Shown here one piece after another: positions 20,173 to 31,760 of a DNA stretch of 64,000 nt; position 1 is the first letter of the stretch; each line of letters opens with the position of its first letter. Both the position numbers and the translations under genes were made by a program. The notes beneath the pieces were generated by a model. The model saw only the letters and a list, made by a program, of their open reading frames with translations. It ran no database searches and was not told the DNA's origin. The DNA comes from Hyaloscypha bicolor E. Taxonomy: Eukaryota; Ascomycota; Leotiomycetes; Helotiales; Hyaloscyphaceae. The DNA lies in assembly GCF_002865645.1 (NCBI RefSeq), contig NW_020194554.1, forward strand, positions 620,001-684,000, read 5' to 3'.

Positions 20173-20463
20173 ATTATCCTAGGAAAGGCGAAGGTAATAA
20201 GCTTTGAGGACATCGAGATGGTACGAGCCGCGCATACTGCGAAAGATGTTATTAAGGGCAAGGGAAAACGTGGTCGGAAGCGTAAGAGTGCTACGCTAGA
20301 GCCAGAAGTGGCACGTACTGCGAAAGAGACCATCAAGGGCAGGGGAAAACGTGATCGGAAGCATAAAATTGCTACGCAAGAGGCAGAGAAACCAGAGCCA
20401 GAAATGGCACGGATAATCAATGCGCCAGTGCTATGGAGGGCACCAGTTACGCGAATAATATGA
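20173..20463 (+). pseudogene. Orphan C-terminal tail of a pogo/Fot-like (DDE_1) transposase
   Basis: The frame reads GKAKVISFEDIE, then two tandem units of about 27 residues built on KGKGKRGRKRKSA and KGRGKRDRKHKIA, and ends NAPVLWRAPVTRII before a stop at 20461-20463. This basic, AT-hook-like repeated tail followed by WRAPV is characteristic of many fungal DDE_1 transposases. No catalytic region lies upstream, so the rest of the element is missing. It is unrelated to the C-terminus of the pogo element at 21101-23106 and so belongs to a different family. Confidence 0.7.
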
Positions 20464-21098
20464 GACTATTATAACGAAAGAATAGAGAATCATTTCTCAT
20501 TTCCTTTGGTTCGGATTTAGTTTTTGGAGGCAAGAAATCGGATACAATTAATTATCGTAGCATTCTCGGCATAATAGAAGAAGATAGAGTTATGGTTCGC
20601 CTGCAAGTTATTAGCAAGCAGTCTTTGTGTTGAGGCCAAACTCTTAACTCAAATCTTTGACACCAGTTCGTAGCTGCGTCTCGAGAAGTATTCCACCTCT
20701 GCCAGTTAACAGCGCTATGGGCAGGACCAAGTAGCCTACCCCGGCCACAGCTCTTCCGAAGCATTCGAGCGTGAGACAGGGTACTCCATTCCAACTCACA
20801 TAAGCCACTTCCGAGCTTCCCCAGAATGCCCACAACCAACCCCTTTATCGTGGCTACAGACCCTCGACATACAGAGAAATGACCTGCAGAACCCAGCAGC
20901 GGCCGACCCCATTGCCTGGACACAAGAATAACAATTCACACATATCACAGAGTCTCGTAACACCACTCCGACATAACAAGCCCCAACGTCCTCTACAGGC
21001 ATTAATATTAATCCCCTCTCCGTGACTGCCATTTCCTGTTGTGTTTCTGCAGATGAGGTCGACGAGTTCGTAGGAGCAGGTTCTAAGATAATTTGAGC
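20464..21098. other. Intergenic stretch, nothing recognised
   Basis: Several overlapping minus-strand frames (for example 20552-20923 and 20796-21137) run here, but none looks like a known protein and they differ in frame without splice support. Confidence 0.45.
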
Positions 21099-21100
21099 TA

Positions 21101-23106
21101 CTCGTTCGGCCGGGCTCACCTGGTTCTCGCTTAGCACGCTTACCAGGTGAGGGAGGGCAATACGTAAAAACCAGCAATACGCAAATTTTTCCCTATATAT
21201 ATAGAACCATAGAGTTTTAGCCTACTATAACCCCTATTTTCCCCATAAATCATGATTAGTAGCCTTCATTTTCTAATTAATTACGTCCCAGTAATTAGCT
21301 TCAAACCTTCGCATTATTTTTTTGTACTTATTTCTCCAAGGCTTACTTAGCCTAGCATGCCTCATATTAACCACCCGAGCTTTATTCTTATTATCTGCCT
21401 TAATATCCTTTCTTCCTTGCTCTATAGTAATCTTCCCATATTTCTGAATAATCTTACTAGCTCCTTCTTTCCTAGTTAAACGCTCCTTCTCCGCAAGGCC
21501 CAGATCTAGTACCCTTTGTCTAGCGAGAGCACTAGCTAAAATTGACCTCTCTAATGCCGCTTCTACCTTCTCTTGTATATATAAAACCGAAGGAGTAATA
21601 GGTATACCATTTATTAATTATATCATATGATTTTTGATATAATTAACGCCTCGTTTTCGCGTATATAATATTAATGGCGTAGGCTAATCTGCCCAGTCTT
21701 CGTGGGTAGGAGTGCGGGGTGGCGGGGTAGCAAAACCAGGAGAAGAAGGTAAAATTAGTAAAGAGTGCTATAGAGGAGGAGTTAGAGTTCGCGGACGCTT
21801 TAAAAGCTCTTTATACTCCTTTATTTTCTGTAGAACTCTGAGCGGATTAAGGGGTATTAATCCAGTTTTCTCAAAGGAAGAGATTATAATACGCCGGCTC
21901 TTAAAAACCCTATCCCAAAACCTCTAGAAAATCGCAAAAAAGTCTGTCTTATTAAACTCCTCCGTACTATTAAAAATCTCTTAACAAAGCTCTTTTTGAA
22001 ACCAGTATTTTAAAGATTGGAAGACAATAACGTCAAGTGGTTAAAGGAGGTGAGTTGTGTATATAGGTAATCTGAATGGTCGAATGCGATTTTCCCAGCA
22101 GAGGTATAAAAATTCGTCAGATAAATAAGAACCATGCCTATCGAAAATCAAGATCCTATAGGCACCCGTTCGTAAAGAAGGACAGTGCTTAATAAAGTAC
22201 TTGAGATATTATAAACCCAGGCGATTATTTATAAAACCAGTAAGAGAGCATACAAATTCGATACCGCCGTTAAGTATCCGTGGAAAATATCCGCAAAGAT
22301 AATATATTTCCTTGAAAATAATATATACAGGAATCTTCCTTCTACCGTAATTAATCGTAGCTATGACTATAACTAATTCTCGATTATCTGGATTAGTATT
22401 ATATACTACTTCGCAATCCAGTGGTACGTATATAATATCCCCCGTTATGACTCTAATTTGGAAGCCACTCTCGTCAAAATTAGACATATTCTCCGTACGA
22501 ATACTCCATTTTCTCCTGCACTTGTCAAAATTGGCAAAATGCTCCTTAATATCCTCTATAATATGTATACTCAGACGTTTCGCAGATATTGGTTTCTCTC
22601 GAATTTGCTTTAGGAATTCGTAATTGTGGGCGATCCAGGCTTTTGTCTATCTGCGAGATACGGAGGAATTAATATTGCCAGTATTATAATAAACTAGCCT
22701 GGAGGCACCTGTTTAAATCGCTTCCAGATTAGGACTTCGCCCGGAGGTATAGAGTATTAAGAGATAATCTCTTAAAGACTCATCTTGTAATACTGAGAGT
22801 TTTTTATTATGTCCACCCCGAGAGTTGCTTGCAGGACGACCCCTTTGCCGGGCCATTAATCGATCGTACGGGGCCCCAAAATGGGCTGCAGCCTTCGTTC
22901 CTTTGAGCCTAGGATCTCGATCCATAGCCTCAGAGGCCTTAGCAATTCGCTCTTCAATAGCTTCTGCTTTGGGTGGCATTTTGGTGGGTTGAAAAGTCGA
23001 TGGTGGGGGGGCGGGGAAAAATTTGCGTATTGCTGGTTTTTACGTATTGCCCTCCCTCACCTGGTAAGCGTGCTAAGCGAGAACCAGGTGAGCCCGGCCG
23101 AACGAG
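21101..23106 (-). mobile_element. Pogo/Fot-like transposon with perfect 93-bp terminal inverted repeats
   Basis: A 2,006-bp element flanked by TA (21099-21100 and 23107-23108). The ends 21101-21193 and 23014-23106 are identical inverted repeats of 93 bases, starting CTCGTTCGGCCGGGCTCACC and containing an internal CACCTGGT/TACCAGGTG pair. One decayed minus-strand transposase fills the inside. The AT-rich interior contrasts with the intact ends. Confidence 0.9.
21273..22979 (-). pseudogene. Pogo-like DDE transposase with several in-frame stops
   Basis: A single frame of 569 codons from ATG 22979 to TAG 21273-21275. The N-terminus carries the psq/CENP-B-type DNA-binding pattern: KGTKAAAHFGAPYDRLMAR, GRPASNSRGGHNKKLS. 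The catalytic Asp motifs follow in order: NFDESGF, ILIFDRHGSYLS and THLLQPLD, so the three acidic residues are still encoded. NPDNRELVIVIATI sits between the first two. The tail reads QGRKDIKAD and RHARLSKPWRNKYKK, typical of fungal pogo C-termini. The frame is cut by stops, including TAA 22713-22715, a TAG near 22651 and a stop at 22209; several fit RIP-type CAA or TGG changes. It cannot be active as read. Confidence 0.86.
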
Positions 23107-23146
23107 TAACGGGTATTAAAGGGCATCTTCGAGAGTATATCGTGTA

Positions 23147-25268
23147 CGAATATTCCGGTATAAAGTCATGCGACTACAGGGCATTTATGCATTTTATGCC
23201 TAATACGAGCCTGTAATTAAACTGCCCCACCACCCCCTATATTTATAGGCATTAGCCCCTATAATTAGGGGCAATCAGGCAGCGATCGCTTAATTTTGTA
23301 GGGCAGATAAGAGTTAAATAGGAGCAATTTGAGGATATATTATTAGTAAATTGCAATGTGCTCTTGACCCTTTTTCTTCCCTTCCTTATACTCGTTTCCA
23401 CCTTTTAATCTACGTATCTCTTGAATGTGAATTGGAATTCTTTTAATCCACTCTCTTATCTTCTCTTGTGGCAAGTCCCTCCAGTATTTTAGCCATGCTT
23501 TCTTCAGCTTCTTCTCACTTGTAAACTCTCCATTTTTAGTCGTTTCCTTCTTTATCCAAAACCATATAGGTTCTATTATATTTAAATCAGGAGAATTGCC
23601 TGGCTATAGAAGCCGCATGATTTCAAATAAATCAAAGACCTCTTACTAATATTTTAACGTATGAGATAGAGTACCGTTCTCCTGAATAATTATTTTAGGG
23701 CGTATCACTTGATACTCCTTTGCGAAAGGAAGAAGCTTCTTCTTTAAAATAATCTCTTAATATCTATACTAATTTATTCCTCCCTGTCCCTTTTTTACTA
23801 TATACGCTCCATTCCCCTTAGTATGCCTCCAAATTACCCTTCTTCTACCCGGTCTTCTACCATGCTTTCGTACGAATATATTATATTTCTCCTTCTTCTT
23901 TAATTCTCACCTTCTCTTATCTTCTTCCTCTCTTGCCGAGTTTCGAGTATCTAAATCTGCTTTTCTTATACGCTTTTCCTATAGTATTTCAGCCTCCCAG
24001 ATATAATAAGGGCTTTTCTTCTCATAAGTAAAGTAGCCCCAGAATATAAACTGACTAAATCCTTTCTATCTCTTGCAAATCACATGCTTTTTATATACTT
24101 TGTCTGGCTTTCTCTATACCCTCTGCTTTCCCCTATACCCTCCTAATTAAACCGCAGTCTTATCTGAAAAAATGACATTTTTCTAGTCCTCAAGTATCCA
24201 ATCTTTATACTTCTTATAGAAGTCCCTTCGTACTTCCTTAATTATTTTATTTAATCCTGGCTTTACTATTAGCTTATAAGAAGCATAACCTTTAGCTTTC
24301 AAGATCTTATATACTATACGGGGAGTAATAGGTTAACCTAGTCATATGACTTCCTGAGAGATCTTCTTATAAGACTATCCGCGAGTAATAGCGTTTTTAG
24401 TAACCGTTTTAATAATAAGAGCAATAGCCTCTTACGAAATACGGGGCCTACCTGTATGCTCCGCATTTGCAAGGTACTTGTTCTCAAGTCTCATTTTTTC
24501 CTCTGATTTCCACCCACGTTTAAGTGCCTTTGTATAAAGGCGAAAGATTTAAGAGCGGCTGATTCCAGTTAGCTTCTTAATTTGGTGAACCGGATAAGCA
24601 AGATACTTAAGAGTAACTGCTTGAGCTCGTACGGCCAGAGGATACTCTTTTAAAGCGGAAGTGGAGCTAGTACTTATAGGAGGAGCAGAAGAAGAAGTTA
24701 AATTCAAGGCCTCGTCAAAATCTGAGTCTTTATCCATAGAATCGTCATATGAGTAATACTCTTTCTTATCTTCTGAGCTAGAATTATCTAATTCGAGTCC
24801 TGAAGAAGAAGAAGAGGAGGAAGAAGAGGAGGAAGAAGTAGAATTAGCTAATTCTTCAGGCTCATTAGAGAGAGAAGCATATCGGGAACGGTATGCAAGC
24901 ATGGCTCATAGACAGAAGAGCATATAAAAAGCTTGATTTCTAGTACAAATTCAAGAGATTGTAATATACTTATGGATTTATATTATGAAGGCATTTACCT
25001 ACTCCTCCACCTTTAATTTCCCCATTCTTTCCCTTATATAGGTAGGTATAGCGGGCCGAGGGCCCGGAGTGCCTGTAAGCCTTATAAGGCCCCGCTTTTA
25101 CGGGTGCAACTAGCCTATAATTTAGGTATGGACCTACTAAAATACAGGGGCTTCCAGGGCACTTTAGTGGTGGTGGCTTTACAGGCTAGTTTCACTGATT
25201 ACAGCGTGTGATTAGTGGCTGAGACATCACGTGCCCTGTAGTCGCATGACTTTATGCCGGAATATTCG
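23147..25268 (-). mobile_element. Tc1/mariner-type transposon 2
   Basis: A 2,122-bp element flanked by TA (23145-23146 and 25269-25270). The ends are inverted repeats beginning CGAATATTCCGG, one changed base, then ATAAAGTCATGCGACTACAG and GGCA. It starts only 38 bases beyond the TA that follows the pogo-like element. One minus-strand transposase occupies 23343-24902. Confidence 0.85.
23343..24902 (-). pseudogene. Tc1-like transposase with Ser-rich N-terminal extension, many stops
   Basis: A single frame from ATG 24902 to TAA 23343-23345, about 520 codons, longer than typical Tc1 (about 340). The N-terminal 120 residues are open and include a run of 12 serines followed by an acidic stretch, then a helix-turn-helix region (AVTLKYLAYPVHQIKKLTGI). 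The first catalytic motif is VIFSDKTAV, where DK replaces the usual DE. The second is IIIQENGT, where an Asp normally follows QE, consistent with a GAC to AAC change. The third, NSPDLNIIEPIWFWIKKE, is intact. Many TAG and TAA codons interrupt it, often at expected Trp positions. It is inactive as read. Confidence 0.8.
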
Positions 25269-25270
25269 TA

Positions 25271-25640
25271 TAAATATTGGGTTCTAGATCGTAGCTAGAG
25301 TGTTAGCCATGAATCCTCATTGATTCATTGCTCAGTTGCGCTTCTGTGGTGAGGGAGACACCGATCCCAATACCGCACGCGAATGAAAGACTCGTACCCA
25401 CAACTTTAAAGCCTTACGAGAAGGCAAATAACGGGCGCGTCATTATATTGAGGAGGAATGCTTTTGAGGCGGGAAGAGATGACCGCGAAAAGTGTTTAAT
25501 GACGAAGATTTCAATGTACGGTACTGAAAAATACAGAAGTCAGCTCTGCTAACATAATTAGCTATAGCCACCCACCAGTGAGGTAGCAAGCCACTTTTAT
25601 TTCGACTTTCTTAGTATCTCAGCGTTGCAACTTATTATTA
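25271..25640. other. Short GC-normal stretch before the AT-rich block
   Basis: A small plus-strand open frame at 25328-25552 has no recognisable similarity. This is the last ordinary-composition sequence before the AT-rich block. Confidence 0.45.
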
Positions 25641-26230
25641 ATGGATACCCCTACATCTCCCGAATACGCTATTTTCGAAGATCCTCTCCTTTGCAATATC
25701 GTCGCTCTGGCAATATCTGCCCTTATTTCTGCTAGAGACCTTCTTAGCCTTATAACTCTTTAATTAACGGTATATATTCACGATATCCCATATAACTTCT
25801 CCGCTATATAGCAAAAGAGTATAATAATAAGCAGTATTACAGATTTTATCTTTGCTTGCATATATAGCTATAATCTAGATCTAAGTAATCTATTAAAGTT
25901 CGCGAATAAGATAACTATATTCGTAATTTCATTTATTAAAAACTATTCCGAACCCAAGAATAAAGTATATCTAGAGTATATCCTATACTATATTCTTAAT
26001 ACTATATAGTACAGTAAACCATTCGAGCCAGATAAGGCAGAGCTAGTATATAATAAGAAATATAGTCTTAAACTATATATTTCTAATATAGATTTCGAGA
26101 GTAAGATATACTATTAATAAAAAGAAGATATATTTAATAAGAACCTCAGATACTTATAGGAAAAAGAGGCAAATAAGGCAAAAGAGAGAAAGAAGCTTAA
26201 GAAAGAAATTGAAATAAAGAATAAATAAAA
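25641..26230 (+). pseudogene. Decayed open reading frame of unknown family
   Basis: From ATG 25641 the frame starts MDTPTSPEYAIFEDPLLCNI and continues through ISARDLLSLITL before the first TAA. The same frame then resumes with long stop-free segments (for example VYIHDIPYNF, LLKFANKITIF, FEPDKAELVYN) and ends in a Lys/Glu-rich stretch around 26160-26228. Stops are TAA and TAG, as expected from RIP. I do not recognise the protein. It lies at the composition boundary with AT content rising along its length, so it may be either a gene caught at the edge of RIP or part of a transposon. Confidence 0.45.
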
Positions 26231-27117
26231 TATTATTATAGAAAAAGCAATTAACTTTACTATTATTAAATCTATAACGAATTTTAACTTTAAATAATAT
26301 TAGTTATAATTCTACTAATATTTCAAATATAAAATTTATAAATAATTATAGACATTATTAGAGAATAATATCTAATATAATAAAATATTAAAAAGATTTA
26401 TTTATTAAAAAGATTAATATAAAGTATATAATTACTAGTATTTAGTACTTATTATTATACTTGCCTTTCCTATATATAATATTAATACGAATAATAATAT
26501 TTCTTTTAATAATAATAGATTAGAGAACCTTGAATTTATAATTTTTTATATTATATATCTTATAAATCTTATTATAATATAATTCTATTAGTTTAACAAA
26601 CTTACTATTATAATTATACTTATAATTTATTTATAGCTTTTCTTTTATAGCTATTATATATTATTAATAAATAGTAAATACTAAAGGCTCTAATATTTCT
26701 TTATTAATAATTAGCTAAATTCTTTAATTAAATAGATTTAATATTTAGTTATTATTAAAGGCATTTATTTTATTTTATATTATATTTATAATTATAATTT
26801 GAATTAGTTCTTATATAATAAATAATAATAAATATTACTTATATTATATAATTATAGCTCTTATATTAAAATACTATTTTATTATATTTAAAATAGGATT
26901 TTTAGTCTTATTTATTTACAAAATTAATAAGGCTTTACTTTACTTTATTAACTAAATACCCTTTATTATATACTAGTATTTTATAATATATATAAGTTCT
27001 AGTATTATAAGCCTTATAAAAAGTATAATTCGAGATTTATTATAATATAGAAATAAAATTAATATATTTTGAATTAGTATAATAAACTTTATTTATATTA
27101 GTAAATTCTAGTTTAGT
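26229..27117. other. AT-rich stretch, nothing recognised
   Basis: Very AT-rich sequence between the decayed reading frame and the outer Gypsy element. No motif survives on either strand that I can assign. Confidence 0.5.
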
Positions 27118-27122
27118 ACTTT

Positions 27123-27433
27123 TATAAGGCATATAATAATAAAGTAATATATAAGTAATTAAAATAAGTAAGCTTTAAAGTAATACTTATAAATATAACT
27201 AATTTTTAAGAATTAATTCTAATAAAAAACTAATTAATACCTCTTTCTAAAACTAAAAGTATTTCTTTATATACTTTCAAGTATTTAGTTAAAAATATAA
27301 AGCTCTTTATTTAATTAAGAAATGAAATTCTATATAATTTATATTATTTTAATATAAGCTTTATTTAAAATAGAAAACTAGATTTATAATATCTAATATT
27401 TATTTATATATTATTATATATATATTTATTATA
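27123..27433 (-). repeat. Long terminal repeat of the outer Gypsy element (left)
   Basis: A 311-base copy, preceded by ACTTT. It differs from the right copy by point changes and an internal indel of about 26 bases. Confidence 0.78.
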
Positions 27434-28525
27434 TTAATTCTTTCTTTAGGCCCTTATTTTTAAGAGGCCTTAAAAAACTATAAATAGATTTAGATATATT
27501 TTCTAAAATTTCTTTAGTTTTTAATTTCTTGCCTTATTATTATACTAAATAATAAATTTAAAAATATAGTTTATTAAATTTAATTAAATAATTTATAAAT
27601 TGCTTTTAGTAATTTCCTTTTATAAAAATAATATAAATATAATATATATTATTAGATATAAAGTTTATCTAATTTTTTAATTAGTTTATAAATTCTATTT
27701 TAGCTTCTATTTATAAATTAATTATTACTTTATTAGCCTAAAAGCTTAGAAAAGTTAATTTAATTTTCTAGTTTATTTATAAATTTCTTCTTTAAAAATT
27801 TCTGGGCTTTTTTAATATAAAACTAGTTCCGAATTTATAATAATTATTTGAAAAAAGAATATTATAAAAAAGCTTCTTTTTTTATTAACTAATTTTCTCT
27901 TCCTTAATTAAAATATTATATTTAGTTTCTTCTTATATTTTATCTTTCTTTTTTAAGCCTTCTTTAAGCTTTATTTAATATTTTCTTTTAATTCTTTATT
28001 TATTAAAATAAATTTATTTCTTAATACTTGCTAGTCTATTATTAACTATTTGACTAATACTTCTATAATATTAATTTGCTTTTATTATCTTTAATATTTC
28101 AAGAATCTTATTAAGATTCCCGATTTTACTTTTATTAAAAGTAATAATTACTATTACTTTAAAAATAAGAAATATAAATTTATAAGTTATAATTTCTTCT
28201 TTTATTTCTTATTTCAATATTATTTAAAATTTCTTAAATATGTATAATATAATTAAACTACTTTCTTTAAACTATAAATATAGCTAAATATTTTCTTTAT
28301 TTCTTATTTAAATAAAAGAAAGCTATTTTTGTTTTTTATATATATTAAATTTTATATATTTCTTATATTAAAGCTATTATTTAAAGCTAGCGAGTTTTCT
28401 TAATAATTTAAGATATAAATTAAGTAATTCTTATTAGCTTAATATAAATATAAAGTAAGTATATTTTCTTTTTATTTCTTATTAATTACTAATAGCTTTT
28501 TAAGCTAATTTATTATTTATTTCTT

Positions 28526-28686
28526 GAAAAAATACTAATAATACTAATAATACTAATAATACTAATAAGAATAATAAGAATAAGAATAATAAGAATAAGA
28601 ATAAGAATAAGAATAAGAATAAGAATAAGAATAAGAATAAGAATAAGAATAAGAATAAGAATAAGAATAAGAATAAGAATAAGAAA
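28526..28686. repeat. Microsatellite of AATACT then AATAAG/GAATAA units
   Basis: Begins with about five TAATAC-type units and passes into some 20 copies of GAATAA in a nearly perfect run. A simple-sequence expansion inside the RIP-degraded outer Gypsy interior. Confidence 0.85.
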
Positions 28687-29979
28687 TAATTATAAAAATT
28701 AAAGTTTTTAATACTTTTTATATAATTTTCATAAAAATAATTAAATAGTTTTTTTAATAGTTTTCTAATAAAAGCATTTATTTTTTATATTTTTATTTAG
28801 TTAATAGTATTATAATATTACTTTTATTTAAGTATTCTTATAATTCTTAAGCTATATTTTCTAAATTACTTAGTAATTTCTATATATTATTTACTAATAA
28901 ATAAGTTTCTTTTTTTCTTTTTTGCCTTTTATATAAGCTATAATAAATTTTATTTTAATTAATTCTAGTTCTATTATAATACTAGCTTATAAATATTATA
29001 ATTTTGAAAAGAAAATATAAGAAATATTATAAATTTAATATAATAATAGTAATTTCAAATAATATATTTATTTATATATTTTTATAATTTCTAAAACTTT
29101 AAAGAAGCTAAGATATTTATTTATTAGCTTTATATTAAAATAAAGCTATTAAATATTTTTTATATAAAGTATAATTTTATTATTTATTTCAAATTTTATT
29201 TTAATATATTTTATATTATAATACTTTTTTTATATATTTATTACTTTTTATTATTATTTCTTTAATATCTTTTATTTTACTTGAATTCTTTATACTTTTT
29301 CTTATATTACTAATACTTCTTTTTCTGAAATATTATTCTTAATATATAATTTAATACTAGAATAAAATTCGTATAATATATAAAATAAAGATATTCTAAT
29401 TATTATCTAGTTATTTTAAGTATTATTTTAAAGTTTAATTTAGATTTTTATTTATTAATTAGTTTATAAATAAAATATTATATTTAGCTCTTATTAAATC
29501 TTTAAATAAAAATATAGGCTTAATTAAAACTTACTTATAAAAACAAATTCTTTATTAAAGATTATAGTTATAAATATATTAAAGTCTTTAATAATATAAT
29601 ATATAAATAGTTTTATTAGCTTAAAAACCGAGATTTCTTTAGTAATTAGAATATATTATATTATTTTTATATATTTATTAATAATAATAAATATAGAATT
29701 ATATATTTTATTATAAAACCTAAAATAAAATAGCCTTATAATAAAGTTTATAATAATTTCTTATTATAGTTTTAAGGAAATAAGAAACGAACTAAATATA
29801 TTATATAATAAATATCTTTTAACTTTGGTTTATTAATATATAAAACAAGTTCTAATATAGTTTTTTTATATTTTTTCTTATATTTTATTAGAAGTATTTT
29901 CTTTAAAGAATTTCTAATATCTTATTAATATTAAAATATTTATTTATAATAATTCTTTTTTAATAGCCGGTTTATTTAA

Positions 29980-30037
29980 TATATAAATAATATTCTAATA
30001 TATAAATAATATTCTAATATATAAATAATATTCTAAT
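29980..30037. repeat. Three tandem 19-base units
   Basis: The unit ATAAATAATATTCTAATAT is repeated about three times in a row inside the outer Gypsy interior. Confidence 0.75.
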
Positions 30038-31649
30038 ATTTTAATAATTTAAATATATTGAGTTTTTAAATTTTAATGGCTTTAATAAATATTCTTTTTA
30101 AGAATTATTTATATTATTAATATTATATTAAGAAATCGAGCTTTTAATATTATAATAATAGTTTAAATAATATTTTTTTGCTTTTCTTATATATTTTTTT
30201 GAATTTAATTATTTATATAACTAAAATTCGTAATATATATTATTTATAATTAGTTATATTAATAATAAACTAAACTAATAATAATTTTAGTATTATTTTA
30301 TTACTAAAATAAATTTTCTTTTTAAAAAATTTAATATTTTACTAATTAAGAAATATATTTTTTTCTTTTTTAGGCCTTATATTATAATATTATAAAAATA
30401 ATACAATATTTTATTATTATTATTTATAAGGCTTTTTTTTTATATTTAATAGCTTATTATAAAATACAAATAATAAAGTATTTTTATTTATATTTATTAT
30501 AAAATCTAGCTTTCTTAATAACTTATTAATAAAATTATATTATAATAAAATAATATTATAATAGTAATAAAGAGCTTAAATTGAATTAAAGGCTATATAC
30601 CGGGCTAAAAGCACTAGCTATATACTAAGTCACGTGTAGTAGTACTATATAACTAGTACCACGTAATAAATTATTATATTTTAAATAATATTTTAAAATA
30701 AAGTTAAAAATAACTAGTTCTTTTATTTATTTTATTTATTAATTATTTAATTTTCTCTTAATTATAAAGTATTTCAGATTATTATAATTTGTTTTAATAA
30801 TAATAATATATTAAATATATATTAGATAATATTACTAAATATAAAATATTAGAATAATATTTAAAAGTTTAGAATTATATATTTTATATTTACTTTTTAT
30901 TATAATTATTTTCTTTAAATATAAAGTAATAAATATTATTAGGCCTTTATACTTTTATTAAAAAGCTAAGAAATTATATTTATAATTAAAAATTCGAAAG
31001 TATTTGTTTTTATATAAATCTTTAAAGCTAAATTAAAATAATAAAATATTAGTATTATTATAAATATAACTTTTAGTTTCTTAAAAGCCTTATTTGCCTT
31101 TATTATCTAGCTAAAATAATATTATAGTTTTTTATTAGTTTTTAATAAATTAATAAATTTCTTTATTACTTTAAAGTATTTATAAATAAATTTTTAGTAA
31201 AAGTTAATAAAGCCTAAAAATACTTGAATTTCTCTAATATTATTTTACGAGGCTAGCTTTTATTTCTATATTATTTAGACTAATTATAAATTTCGAGAAT
31301 TTTTTTTAAATTAAATTTATATTTTACTAAGTTTATAAAAAGCTAGTATTATTATAATTATTCGAATATATATTAATTTATTATTATATATTATTCTAAA
31401 TTTTTAAAATAAATTAAAATATTATTTATAAAACTTATTAATATATAATTAATATGTATTTAAAATATTGCTAGAATATTAAAAAGACTAAAAATATAAT
31501 CTAATACTTAAAATATTTATAATATATTTAAAATACTATCTTCTATTTATTACTTTCTTGAATTTATAATTAGTAATAAGTATTTTTTAAGTTTAGCTTT
31601 AGATATATTTTTATTTTATAAAGCTTATTTATTATTTTATTAATAAGTA

Positions 31650-31760
31650 ATAATAATATCCGGTTTTTAATAATAATTCTATTTAAATTCTAGTAATTAA
31701 TATATAAAAATAGGCTATCTTTTTTCTTTAAAATAAATATAATTAAAGTGCTAGTTAAGC
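31650..31760 (-). pseudogene. Reverse transcriptase remnant of the outer Gypsy element
   Basis: The minus strand reads SLFLYINY, stop, NLNRIIIKN and ILLLI, which aligns with the Gypsy reverse transcriptase motif S-L-R-x-x-V-D-Y-R-x-L-N-x-x-T-I-K-N-R-Y-P-L-P. The Arg codon has become a stop, and Asp (YINY) and other residues fit C-to-T or G-to-A change. This fixes the element's orientation as minus. Confidence 0.65.

Noticed and set aside
20552..21177. Several overlapping minus-strand open frames
   Set aside because: Three different frames without consistent splice sites; one runs into the inverted repeat of the pogo-like element. No protein family recognised.
25328..25552. 74-residue plus-strand open frame
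   Set aside because: Short, unrecognised, without supporting context at the edge of the AT-rich block.
28526..28686. Regular repeat considered as a CRISPR-like array
   Set aside because: Units are contiguous hexamers with no spacers, in a fungal transposon; a simple microsatellite.
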